In this document: piece after piece, positions 36,027 to 44,629 of the stretch
How positions within the stretch are numbered: position 1 is the first letter of the stretch
Layout of the letters: every line of letters begins with the position of its first letter
Assembly (NCBI RefSeq): GCF_000178855.1
Contig: NZ_ADVG01000005.1
Coordinates: 62,001 to 126,000, forward strand
DNA from: Ktedonobacter racemifer DSM 44963
GTDB lineage: Bacteria; Chloroflexota; Ktedonobacteria; Ktedonobacterales; Ktedonobacteraceae
Length of the DNA stretch: 64,000 nt
Direction: 5' to 3'
The notes under the pieces: generated by a model
What the model saw: the letters and a program-made list of their open reading frames with translations, nothing else
Told to the model about the DNA's origin: nothing
Databases searched by the model: none
Made by a program: the position numbers and the translations under genes

Positions 36027-37154
36027 TCAAGTTTGCTGATAGTGCGTGGCAGCTTTTTTGCAAGACAGACAGAGAAACAGGTAAAAGACTCCTTCCCCAT
36101 CCTCTTCCCAATCTTCAAAGGCAATCTGTCCCAGGAATGACATCGTCTGCTGGCAGGCAGGGCACTGCGGATAGAAGGCGTCCTGAATCCACTCAGGATG
36201 CCCTCCAAGCTGAGATGTTCCTGGTTCATCTAAGAGGAAGCGACCAACGGCTTCAAAAGGTGTGCTCCGTGCTTTGCCAAGACCTAACGGTGCAGGCAAT
36301 TTCACCACGTCGCCGTCATCGGGAATCTGATGCAAAAGCGCAGGCATCTCCCCATTAAGAGGACTCCAGTGCGCTTCCCCTCCCAACGTAATATCCAGGT
36401 AGGTTGTGGCGTAAAACGAGCATCTGGCGCAAACGGTCAGGCATAATCGCTCTCCTTCTGCCGTGATCCATCTGCATCGAGGATCACGAAGGTCGAGATC
36501 GAGGACTCTCTGTAATGGTCGTTGACACCATGCACAGTGCTCCTGGCCCATCGTTGGTTCTGCCGCGATCTGGGAAGAGTTTGCCTGGTCAATCGGGATC
36601 AACTCATAGCAGGTGGAGAAGTACAGATCACGCCGCCGACCATCTGCGGTGAGTTCCCATCCCGCATCCTGGGAGTAGTTCTCTGGAGGAACAAACAGCT
36701 CGGTTCGCCAAGCAGGAGGGTGAAGGCGAAAGGTCGAGAACTGCGCTTGGACCGCCTTCGTTCCTATCCATGCCAGGGCTTGAAGCAGCTGACCCCAGTG
36801 CCCTTGAGAGGGGGCGTGGAGCAGTTCGAGTATCCGTTGGCACATGCCTTCCCCTGCGCCGAGGTACAGGTGGCCTGGAGAAAACTGCTGGCGTGCCACG
36901 AGCATTGGCAAAAGCGGCACGAGCACTCCTGGGTGAAATGTATTGATCTGAGCGAGCAGAAGCAGCACCTCTTCATCTGCTTCCTCTTGCAAGGGGTATT
37001 GAGCCAGGAGACGCTGGCTGAGGAGGTGTCCTTCTTCGACAGGAAGGTCGCGCAGCTGGTGAAGGAAACGAGGGGCCTGCTGTCGCCACCCACGGACATC
37101 TCGCGTCTGCATACGTAGCTCGGCGAGTGAAAGAAGTTGATCGATAGTATCCAT
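36027..37154 (-). CDS. DUF1963/YwqG-like Cys-rich protein
   Basis: ATG 37154 follows GAAGAGGAAAC. The 375-residue protein has a helical N-terminal half of unknown type (about 1-140) and then beta-rich text with CAWCQRPLQ and CARCSFY pairs. A C-terminal module reads QLGGHPEWIQDAFYPQCPAC, then a TMSFLGQIAFED strand and CLSCKK. The GGxPxWIQ...CPxC...MxFLxQI pattern is characteristic of DUF1963 (YwqG-like) proteins, some of which accompany toxin systems. Four Cys pairs suggest zinc binding. It is cytoplasmic, with no partner gene nearby. Confidence 0.65.
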   Translation of the reverse strand: MDTIDQLLSLAELRMQTRDVRGWRQQAPRFLHQLRDLPVEEGHLLSQRLLAQYPLQEEADEEVLLLLAQINTFHPGVLVPLLPMLVARQQFSPGHLYLGAGEGMCQRILELLHAPSQGHWGQLLQALAWIGTKAVQAQFSTFRLHPPAWRTELFVPPENYSQDAGWELTADGRRRDLYFSTCYELIPIDQANSSQIAAEPTMGQEHCAWCQRPLQRVLDLDLRDPRCRWITAEGERLCLTVCARCSFYATTYLDITLGGEAHWSPLNGEMPALLHQIPDDGDVVKLPAPLGLGKARSTPFEAVGRFLLDEPGTSQLGGHPEWIQDAFYPQCPACQQTMSFLGQIAFEDWEEDGEGVFYLFLCLSCKKAATHYQQT

Positions 37155-37324
37155 GTTTCCTCTTCAAAAGAGATCATGTGAGACGAGAGGGCGGTCCTCC
37201 GAAAGCGTCTGCGTCGCCTCTCGACCTCGGTTGCAGTGTAACAAAAGGGCAAGCCCTCGTCAATCAAAAGCTCACACGATCCCGAGACAGAAAAAACAGC
37301 TCAACTTTTCTGGACAGCGCTCTA

Positions 37325-37430
37325 GTGCTGCTTTTGTTAAATCCGCCAGTAACAAAAACAAGCAGGCTTATCACATGATCCGGTTCTAGAAGCCAATCCG
37401 TTTTGCTACTGCACTTAACGAACGGAGCAC
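37325..37430. mobile_element. 106-bp IS630-type MITE
   Basis: CTAGTGCTGCTTTTGTTAA at 37322-37340 pairs with TTAACGAACGGAGCACTAG at 37415-37433 (three mismatches in 19). TA edges at 37323-37324 and 37431-37432. The CTAGTGCT tip is shared with the MITE at 33748 and the IS630 at 33870. Confidence 0.65.
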
Positions 37431-37435
37431 TAGTC

Positions 37436-37603
37436 CTACAGTTGTAAATACGTAGTGTAAATGAGATGGACTTCAGGACGTAGCTTGCCTTCCATTTCGG
37501 GGCGAATCTGTTCATATAACCCCTGTTCCGGTGTTCGACACCATTGGATCAGCAGGTGGTAATTATCAGTACGTTCTTTCCGTTCCCGTTGCACTCTTGG
37601 CAT
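37436..37603 (-). CDS. Hypothetical 55-residue protein, perhaps truncated by the MITE
   Basis: ATG 37603 follows AGGAGGCAAGGA, a strong ribosome site. The product is MPRVQRERKERTDNYHLLIQ followed by a charged helix and HLIYTTYLQL. The stop TAG lies at the very edge of the MITE, so the original protein may have been longer. No family is recognised. Confidence 0.45.
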   Translation of the reverse strand: MPRVQRERKERTDNYHLLIQWCRTPEQGLYEQIRPEMEGKLRPEVHLIYTTYLQL

Positions 37604-37724
37604 TCCTTGCCTCCTGGATAAAGGCAAAGCAAAGGCATGTCTCTGACTCTCCCTTGCTGTCAGACGTCCGCCAGGTATGGCAGCGGAAACGAGCCATGAA
37701 GACAAGTGCCTCCGGTACCTGCCT

Positions 37725-38123
37725 TTACGATGGATGTTCTTGCACGGCCTCCGCTCGTTCCAGCAGTTCTCGGGTGACGATGCGGTTCTTCATGGGTCTG
37801 GAGAAGACGATGGCGGTCGAGGCGATGCTAAAGCGGGAGAGTTGCTCGATGACCTGCTCCAGGTGAGGCATTGAGGCAGCAATCACTTTGACAACAACAC
37901 AATCGTTGCCCGTGACTTTGTAGCATTCCAGCACTTCAGGAACCGCGCTGGCTTGGTCAGCAACACGGCTACAGCTCTCGCCGACAAAGCTCCCCAGGCG
38001 AATCATGGAGAGGACCGGGAAACCGAGTCTCGTCAGATTGACCTCCGCGTGATAACCAGTAATGATGCCTGCCTCCTCCATCTTGCGAACGCGCTCGGCG
38101 ACCGAGGGGAGGGAGAGGGAAGC
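37725..38123 (-). pseudogene. Lrp/AsnC-family regulator, 5' end removed by IS6
   Basis: The frame reads SLPSVAERVRKMEEAGIITG, the second half of the winged helix, then the complete RAM sensor domain (VPEVLECYKVTGNDCVVVKV). The first helix-turn-helix residues and the start codon are missing because the IS6 element begins at 38124. An internal ATG at 38081 could yield a DNA-binding-deficient sensor domain. It is a paralogue of the gene at 11073. Confidence 0.75.
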
Positions 38124-39096
38124 GTCAGAACGGAGAACAATGAGAGGAGAAATCGCTCTTGTGGTACACTGATGATCACGAAGAACGTGAACACACCGTT
38201 ATGAGGAGGGAACCATGAACTGCCCACACTGCATATCCCCTGCCACGAAAGAACAGCGCAAGACCACCGTGCTCGGCTATCGAACGTTCCGATGTTCAGC
38301 GTGCCGATGCACCTTCAACGAGCGGACTGGTACCCTTTTCAATTATCTGGAATACCCTACCGATATTGTCTTTCTCGTCGTCCTCTGGCGGCTGCGCTAC
38401 AAGTTGAGTCTACGTGACTTGGCTGAAATGCTCTTAGAACGCGGCTTTGTGTTCACCCATGAAGCGGTCCGAGACTGGGAAGCCCGTTTTGCTCCCTTGC
38501 TAGCAGAGCATCTGCGTGTCAAGCGACGCGGGCAAGTTGCAACATCGTGGTATGTCGATGAAACCTACGTGAAGGTGCAGGGGAAATGGTGTTATCTTTA
38601 TCGGGCGATCGATCGAGATGGCAATCTGGTCGATTCACGCCTCAGCAAGAAACGGGATATGGACGCAGCAAAGCAGTTCTTCAGCCAGGCTCTTGCGATG
38701 GTGGGTTCCGCCCCAGAACGGGTGACGACCGATGGGCATGACTCCTATCCACGTGCAATTCGTGAGACGGTCGGTAATGACGTGGTGCATCGGACCAATG
38801 CCTATCTGAATAATCGACTCGAGCAAGATCATCGTGGGATCAAACAACGATACTATCCAATGCGCGGGTTTGGAAGCTTCACATCGGCATCACGCTTCTG
38901 TCGAGCATTTGACGAAGTTCGCCAGTTCTTCCGGTTCCGTACCACCATACAACAAAAGGTTTCCCTGGCGCAACAACGCGAGATGTTCCGTCAACGATTG
39001 GATACGTTGAAGGCCACGGTTCTGATGGCCTAAACACAGAGCTGCATTGTAAGCTACTCAGCACATTCTGTCATCTTCTGTGTTCTCAGTTCTGAC
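38124..39096. mobile_element. IS6-family element
   Basis: GTCAGAACGGAGAACA at 38124 is inverted at 39081-39096 (one mismatch). The 8-base flanks differ, so no target duplication remains. That is common after IS6-mediated deletion and fits the loss of the lrp 5' end. Confidence 0.75.
38215..39033 (+). CDS. IS6-family transposase with N-terminal zinc ribbon
   Basis: ATG 38215 follows GAGGAGGGAACC. The 272-residue protein begins with CPHC...CSACRCTF, a zinc ribbon. Then come YPTDIVFLVVLWRLRYKLSL, the first Asp in SWYVDETYVKVQGKWCYLYR, the second Asp in RVTTDGHDSYPRAI and the Glu in NNRLEQDHRGIKQRY. All catalytic residues are intact and in one frame. Confidence 0.9.
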   Translation: MNCPHCISPATKEQRKTTVLGYRTFRCSACRCTFNERTGTLFNYLEYPTDIVFLVVLWRLRYKLSLRDLAEMLLERGFVFTHEAVRDWEARFAPLLAEHLRVKRRGQVATSWYVDETYVKVQGKWCYLYRAIDRDGNLVDSRLSKKRDMDAAKQFFSQALAMVGSAPERVTTDGHDSYPRAIRETVGNDVVHRTNAYLNNRLEQDHRGIKQRYYPMRGFGSFTSASRFCRAFDEVRQFFRFRTTIQQKVSLAQQREMFRQRLDTLKATVLMA

Positions 39097-39158
39097 ACAT
39101 CCGTCTAAACTACTAGCACAATGCGTATTTATATATTTCAGATAGAAGGAAGGTGCGT

Positions 39159-39659
39159 ATGATGGACAAAGAGGACAAAATTTATGCTGAAAAGGTATTG
39201 AAACAGCTCTTCTTACGAGCACAAGTTGACGGAATGCAGTTTGGTATTTCTCCAGCCACAATAAAGATTTATTTTACAAATTTCGAAGGTTCGGGTGGTT
39301 CAGATGACTATGGTGGGCAATTATATCTCAACATCGAATCAAAATGGTGTTTATTTGATAATTCTCCCGAAAAATACCCATCTAATGAGGATGAAATTGA
39401 AAACTATTCCGAGGATGAAGAATACATTAGGATTTATAAAATTAGAAGACAAAAAGTTGTAGATATACAATTAGGTAAGAAAACACCGCATCTGTTTATA
39501 ACATTGGAAAATGGATACACAATTTTTGTAAATGGTTTTCACGACAAATATGAATGTTGGCAAGCAGGAGTTCAATTTGACGATGACGGTTGGCTTGTAG
39601 TTGCAGTTCCTGGCGATGAAATTGCTACCTGGGCTCCTGATAGGTTTAATGCCAAATAA
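39159..39659 (+). CDS. Small acidic protein, immunity-like
   Basis: ATG 39159 lies six bases after AAGGAAGG. The next ATG at 39162 is equally possible. The 166-residue product is strongly acidic (DNSPEKYPSNEDEIENYSED) with strands such as PHLFITLENGYTIFVNGFHD and a C-terminal DDDGWLVVAVPGDEIATWAP. Its DNA is clearly AT-richer than the flanking IS DNA. The fold pattern resembles small immunity proteins of polymorphic toxin systems (DUF6188-like, tentative). No toxin gene is adjacent. Confidence 0.55.
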   Translation: MMDKEDKIYAEKVLKQLFLRAQVDGMQFGISPATIKIYFTNFEGSGGSDDYGGQLYLNIESKWCLFDNSPEKYPSNEDEIENYSEDEEYIRIYKIRRQKVVDIQLGKKTPHLFITLENGYTIFVNGFHDKYECWQAGVQFDDDGWLVVAVPGDEIATWAPDRFNAK

Positions 39660-39692
39660 AAAATAGCTGGTGGATAACAATCTGTAAATCCT

Positions 39693-39832
39693 AAGGCTCA
39701 CCCGCATTTATGTGAAGGATGGGCTTATCAAGTGCATGCTCTTGTTCAGAATGTGCCTGTGAAGAAGCCACACAAACTTTTGCCTGTTCGTGTCATTGCA
39801 GAGTTTATCACACAAAGTGCGGGTGAGCCTTT
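39693..39832. mobile_element. 140-bp MITE
   Basis: AAGGCTCACCCGCATTT at 39693 is inverted at 39815-39832 (AAAGTGCGGGTGAGCCTT, one base differing in length). No coding capacity. It lies 33 bases after the acidic gene and may serve as its transcription end. Confidence 0.7.
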
Positions 39833-40042
39833 AATGGCTCTTACACAATTTTGAAACGTCATGCGTCGCAGACGCACCACTCCGCATGAGGTCTACACGA
39901 CCTCAGAAGATACCGCTGGCGAACCTTGGAGAGAGCCATGAGACAGCCAGGTAACACGTGTATTGTGGATGTTCTCGGAGCGGCTAGCATTCACGAACCA
40001 AGCAGATGCCCAGCAAAAGATGCAATTGTTGATCTATTCTGC

Positions 40043-40076
40043 ATCACGCTAAAGATCTATGAGTCTTCAGCGTGAT
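40043..40076. repeat. Hairpin upstream of the DUF4262 gene
   Basis: ATCACGCTAAAGA at 40043-40055 pairs with TCTTCAGCGTGAT at 40064-40076 (12 of 13). Directly after it comes GATACCAATTTGCGTTCTGA, related to the ends of the 558-bp unit at 32128. It could be a transcription barrier or an element boundary. Confidence 0.45.
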
Positions 40077-40165
40077 TGATACCAATTTGCGTTCTGATAG
40101 AATAACGGAAGTAGCGCTCGGATGAAGCCTGCAAGGTCTTCTCGGACAAAGAAGGAAAATGAACA

Positions 40166-40648
40166 GTGAATGCTATTCAGCAGAAAATCATTTCTGATAT
40201 CCAGGAACATGGATTTTCCATGATCACAGTGGGTGATCCAGATGAGCAGTTGCCGATGTTCGGCTACACCATTGGTCTCTATCACACAAGGCGTCTTCCC
40301 GAGGTTTTCATGATCGGACTGCCACAACAGTCATTGATGCAATTGTTGAATCTGATTGCTCAGAATATGTTATCTGGAACACCATATGAAGCTGGACAGA
40401 TCACAACCGACCTCATCAAAAACGGCTTTCCCTGTTTCTTCGGTACTGTTGCTTCGATGTACTATGACGAATACGTCGGTCAGGCAATGAACTACTATGC
40501 TGTAGAATCGTTTCCTCTCCTGCAGTGCGTCTGGAGCGATAAGCAACAGCGTTTTCCCTGGCAACCAGAGGCTGAAGCATGGTTTCGGACACGACAACCG
40601 CTGCTCTTTAACCCAGCTTCGTATGGCTTCTCCTCGAAGGATGTCTGA
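40166..40648 (+). CDS. DUF4262 protein
   Basis: A GTG start at 40166 lies ten bases after GAAGGAAA. The 160 residues follow the DUF4262 plan: IISDIQEHGFSMITVGDPDE, the core FGYTIGLYHTRRLPEVFMIG, a central helix, YYDEYVGQAMNYYAVESFPL, then LQCVWSDKQQRFPWQPE. DUF4262 proteins are small cytoplasmic proteins of unknown biochemical role that occur near toxin or mobile loci. The gene is flanked by a MITE and an IS630 pseudogene. Confidence 0.8.
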   Translation: MNAIQQKIISDIQEHGFSMITVGDPDEQLPMFGYTIGLYHTRRLPEVFMIGLPQQSLMQLLNLIAQNMLSGTPYEAGQITTDLIKNGFPCFFGTVASMYYDEYVGQAMNYYAVESFPLLQCVWSDKQQRFPWQPEAEAWFRTRQPLLFNPASYGFSSKDV

Positions 40649-40714
40649 ACGCTGGTTTTTGCTCACCCACGTGCGTCTTCCACCATATCCTGTGATTTCT
40701 GGAGGTGAAAGTGT

Positions 40715-41588
40715 ATGGCAAGAGTCACGAAAGCTTTAGCTCATCTGTCAGTCGAAGAGGTGAAGTATCGGCTCAAAACAGATTCCCGCCCTTGGTGTCG
40801 GCAGCGCTGGCTCATCATTTATAACGCCTTGGTGGAACCGCGCAAAGTTGAGGAAATTGCCAGACATTGTGGCGTTTCCAAGGCAACGGTCCATCAGGTG
40901 ATCTCCACCTACAATCGATTGGGAATTGAGGCTGTCGAGACTGCTGGCAAGGGTGGCCGTCGCCATGAGTACCTGAGTATGCAAGACGAGAAGCAGTTTT
41001 TAGCCCCTTTTTTCGCGCGTGCTGAAGTAGGAGAGATTGCCACAGCAACCGAAGTCCAGTGTGCTTTTGAAGCTCTGATCGGTCGTGAGGTGGAAGAAAG
41101 TACCATTTACCGTTTACTCCATCGGCATGGATGGCGCAAGTTGATGCCACGCTCCAAACATCCTCAAGCGAGTAAAGAAGCACAGGAACTCTTTAAAAAA
41201 CTTTGCAGAGCAGGTTCAAGTAGCAATTACCACACGTCCCCCAGAAGATGAGCGTCCTGTTTTGATCATGGCGCAAAATGAAGGCTGCTTTGGCCGCATC
41301 AGCCGTGCGAAGCGCTGTTGGGCACCTCCAGGAGTACGCCCACATGTTCCTGCCCAGGTGGTGCGAGAGTACACCTATGTCTATGCCGCTGTGGCTCCGG
41401 CCCTTGGTCTAATGGTCTCATTAATTTTGCCCGAGGTTTCCACCACGATGATGAATCTCTTCCTGGAAGAGGTCAGTCAGAGCTTCCCGAAACACTTCAT
41501 TATCATGCAAGTCGATGGGGCGGGTTGGCATCAGGCTCAGGAGTTAGTGATTCCTACCAACATCTGTTTGATTAAGCAACCACCTTAG
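40715..41588 (+). pseudogene. IS630-family transposase, frameshifted and 3'-truncated
   Basis: ATG 40715 follows GGAGGTGAAAGTGT. The first part has winged helix text (RKVEEIARHCGVSKATVHQV, ISTYNRLGIEAVETAGKGGR). The frame breaks in the A6 run near 41195-41202; a one-base loss restores the VAITTRPPEDERPVLIMAQN core. The next part has LMVSLILPEVSTTMMNLFLE and IIMQVDGAGWH with the second Asp. It ends at LIKQPP-stop, where intact relatives continue YSPELNPVEHIWDEL. The final Glu is therefore missing. Confidence 0.8.
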
Positions 41589-41656
41589 GGACTTGCGAAA
41601 ATTAAATAGTCCTAGAGATGATATACTGTAGCGAAAACACGTCTGGGAGGCCAAGG

Positions 41657-42831
41657 ATGGAACTGGTGCCGGAAGTCAAAGAGCTCCTCATCGAGACGGA
41701 GAAAACCCTCAAAGGGCACGCGCGCCGCCTGTTTATGGCGCGGACAGTGCAGGCCTTGGGGGAAGGAGGTCAGTGCTTGGCAGAACGAGAGTTGGGGTGG
41801 AATCGTGCGACCATTCGTAAAGGCCAGCGCGAACTGAAGCGAGGGATCGTCTGCGTTGATGCTTTCTCATCGCGAGGCCGCAAGCGCAGTGAAGAGCACC
41901 TGCCCAATTTGCTCACGGATATCATCGCCATTGTAGATGGGCAGAGTCAAGCAGACCCGCAGTTTCGCACCAACCGTCTGTACACGCGCTTGACGGCAAC
42001 GGAAGTGCGCCGCCAGTTGATTGCACAAAAGGGCTACAGTGAGGACGAATTACCCACGGCGGAGACAATCGCTACCAAGTTGAACGAACTGGGGTATTAC
42101 CCGAAAAAGGTGGGCAAGAGCCAACCCCAAAAAAACTGCCCGAAACCGATGCTATCTTTGCTCAAGTGAAACAAATCAACGAGGAGGCTGATGCCAATGA
42201 GCAGATCTTACGAATCTCGGTGGATGCGAAGGCGACAGTCAAGGTTGGTCCTTTTGCGCGGGGAGGCAAGAGTCGCATCCCAACCAAAGCCGCTGATCAT
42301 GATTTTCAGCCGACGGCTACCGTGACTCCTGTGGGCATTTTGTTGCCCGCCTTTGATGAGGTCTTCTTCTATGGGGTGACCTCGAAAGTGACCAGTGATT
42401 GTCTGGCGGATCGTTTGATCGATTGGTGGGAGAGAGCGAGAGAGCGCTTTTCCCAGATCACCACACTCGTCATTAATCTGGATAATGGACCAGAGAACCA
42501 CAGTCGGCGGACGCAGTTCATGCAGCGTTTATTGGAATTTGTGCAACAGTATCACATCAACATCTGCCTCGCGTATTATCCTCCTTATCATAGTAAATAC
42601 AACCCAGTCGAACGCTGTTGGGGCATTCTCGAACAGCACTGGAATGGTTCCTTGCTCAATTCGATAGACACCGTGATCCAGTATGCCAGAACCATGACGT
42701 GGAAAGGAAAACATCCCACAGTCGAATTGGTGACGACTACCTATCAGACTGGCGTGAAACTGACCAAGGAGGCAATGGAGGCGGTGGAAACCCAACTTCA
42801 GCGATTACCCTCCCTGGAAAAGAAGCCATAG
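41657..42831 (+). CDS. ISAzo13-family transposase expressed by -1 frameshifting
   Basis: ATG 41657 after GGGAGGCCAAGG starts MELVPEVKELLIETEKTLKG, the ISAzo13 helix-turn-helix region. At 42130-42136 the heptamer A-AAA-AAC lies in exact slippery phase. A -1 shift there joins QPQKKLPETDAIFAQVKQIN to the catalytic part: ISVDAKATVKVGPFARGG, LVINLDNGPENHSRRTQF and YYPPYHSKYNPVERCWGILE. The zero frame would stop at 42169. The perfect fit to a canonical site argues for programmed frameshifting. A terminal repeat pair was not found. Confidence 0.8.
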
Positions 42832-42952
42832 AAATTGTCAAGCCCTTGTGGGCCAAGCCGAAGAAACCCATCCGGGAAAGGGTAAAACAACGCTCTCCCT
42901 TGCACTTGAGGACAAGCCTGAAGCGCCTGAGAACGGCCTATCTGGGGGGCGA

Positions 42953-43004
42953 GGCCAGCGGGCTAAACCCAACTGCTTGACCTGTTGGGTTTAGCCCGCT
43001 GGCC
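42953..43004. terminator. 21-bp perfect hairpin at the IS110 transposase 3' end
   Basis: GGCCAGCGGGCTAAACCCAA C at 42953-42973 is exactly inverted at 42984-43004 around a 10-base loop. The arm spans the IS110 stop codon (42991-42993). It may end transcription from either side, or be an IS110 end signal. There is no U-tract. Confidence 0.45.
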
Positions 43005-44241
43005 CCGCCGCGACTTTGGTGGGATCATAGTCCTCCCCGGTCCTGAGTAAATAGGCAGCAATCACGAGCATCTTGCGCATCACCGCCATCAGCGCCGTTT
43101 TTTTGCCTAAGCCTCGTGCGAGGAGACGATGATAGTAGGCTCCAAAAGCCGAACCAGGGAGACAGGTACAGCGCATGGCAGCCATGTAGAGCATGCGTCG
43201 GACTAACCCGCTGCCGCGTTTGGAGAGCTTGGCCTGACCTTGCCATTTGCCACTCTGTTTGATTTCGATATCCATGCCTGCATAGGCCACCACCTGATCC
43301 AGACGCTGGAAACGAGCCACGTCTCCCAGTTCGGCGCGCAGGACCGCCACCGTCTTGGTGCCAAATTCGGGAACCTCCTGTAACCCTTTGGCTCCTGGAT
43401 CGCGGGAGAGCCGTTTCCCCATCTCCTCTTCAATTTGCGCCAAGTGGGCCAGGGTGTGTTGCAGCTGTTCACACCAGATTTTCAAGCTGAGTGAGCGGGC
43501 TTCGAGCGCCAGATCACTGCTGACCGAATGCTCAGCTAACTGCACCAGCCGTCTGGCGGTCTGCTGGCCGTAGTTGCGAGGAGCCGACGTCCGCAAGACC
43601 GCCGCGATGGCATCTACCCCCGCTTCGCGAATGGCCTTGGCACTTGGATACGCCTGGAGCACAGTGGTCGCGGTGAGCCGACACGGGTCGGCAAAGACCT
43701 GGCTGAATTCGGGAAACAGCACGACCAGCAGGGCCTGGATCTCATTTTTGTCCCACGCGAGTTCATCGCTGAGTTGGGTATGCAGGCGCACCAACTCGCG
43801 ATAGCTGGCAATCTGCTCATTGGGGACATAGCCCGCGCGAGCCTCACCACTGAGTAACACCCGTGCAATCGTAGTGGCATCCAACCGGTCGGTCTTCGCC
43901 CGCAGTCCTCGTTGCTTGGCAAACTCATGCGTTTGTCTGGGATGCAACAAACACAGATGATAGCCTTGCTGCTGGAGAAAGTGAAAGAGATTCTCCCCGT
44001 AGCGCGAGGTCGCTTCCAGGCCCACCACGATCTGACCGGGGTCCACTCCTAAACGGGCCATCCGTTCTTGGAGCAGCGCAAAGCCGGAGGCGGCATTGGC
44101 TAGCTTGGTCGGTTTGATCACCACCTGCTTCTGGGGAGTCAGAACGGTAAAGCAGCAGTCCTCGCTGCCGATATCAATGCCCACGACGTACGCAAACGAC
44201 GACGGGTCAAGGAGCACAGAAAGCGATACTTCTGCCATCAC
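42991..44241 (-). CDS. IS110-family transposase (DEDD), complete, second type
   Basis: ATG 44241 (or 44238) starts a 416-residue protein distinct from the copy at 12788. DEDD half: Asp in YVVGIDIGSEDCCFTVLTP, Glu in IVVGLEATSRYGENL and Asp residues in GLRAKTDRLDATTIARVLL. Tnp_20 half: LQEVPEFGTKTVAVLRAELG, VVAYAGMDIEIKQSGKWQGQ and a Ser in KLSKRGSGLVRRMLYMAAMR. Both halves are intact, so it is a plausible active, bridge-RNA-type recombinase. Confidence 0.9.
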   Translation of the reverse strand: MMAEVSLSVLLDPSSFAYVVGIDIGSEDCCFTVLTPQKQVVIKPTKLANAASGFALLQERMARLGVDPGQIVVGLEATSRYGENLFHFLQQQGYHLCLLHPRQTHEFAKQRGLRAKTDRLDATTIARVLLSGEARAGYVPNEQIASYRELVRLHTQLSDELAWDKNEIQALLVVLFPEFSQVFADPCRLTATTVLQAYPSAKAIREAGVDAIAAVLRTSAPRNYGQQTARRLVQLAEHSVSSDLALEARSLSLKIWCEQLQHTLAHLAQIEEEMGKRLSRDPGAKGLQEVPEFGTKTVAVLRAELGDVARFQRLDQVVAYAGMDIEIKQSGKWQGQAKLSKRGSGLVRRMLYMAAMRCTCLPGSAFGAYYHRLLARGLGKKTALMAVMRKMLVIAAYLLRTGEDYDPTKVAAGPAG

Positions 44242-44624
44242 ACACCTACTTTCTTCTCACCATCACTTCCCTATGCGCTTTGTTTTCCTCTCTTTCAGCG
44301 GGACACCCTCCTACGCAGAGCAATCATGAACTCATCTTGGATCGGAAGTCATCGAGTTCTTACCGAGAACGCAACGCGTACCACAAGCCGAATCGACGTT
44401 TGTCACTCTGGCAGGCGGGAAGCCGTCTTTTCCTGGAAGTCACCATCTCGCGTACGAGACAGGCTACGAGTGGTTACCGTGGCCCTCCCGCTGCTGTTCC
44501 CAGTCTCGCAGATTCCTGGTCTCTCAACAAGTCCTCTACTCGACACCAATTAGTATATGAGTGGTTCGTTGAGATACGGTCTTCTCCGTCAGCTATCCGG
44601 GATAATTAATTATTCTTGAGCCCC
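44242..44624 (-). ncRNA. Non-coding region upstream of IS110, candidate bridge-RNA locus
   Basis: About 380 bases without a supported gene lie between the IS110 start and the next element. IS110-group elements keep a long non-coding end here that encodes the bridge RNA. I cannot define boundaries or loops by eye, so the call rests on position only. Confidence 0.25.
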
Positions 44625-44629
44625 TAAGA

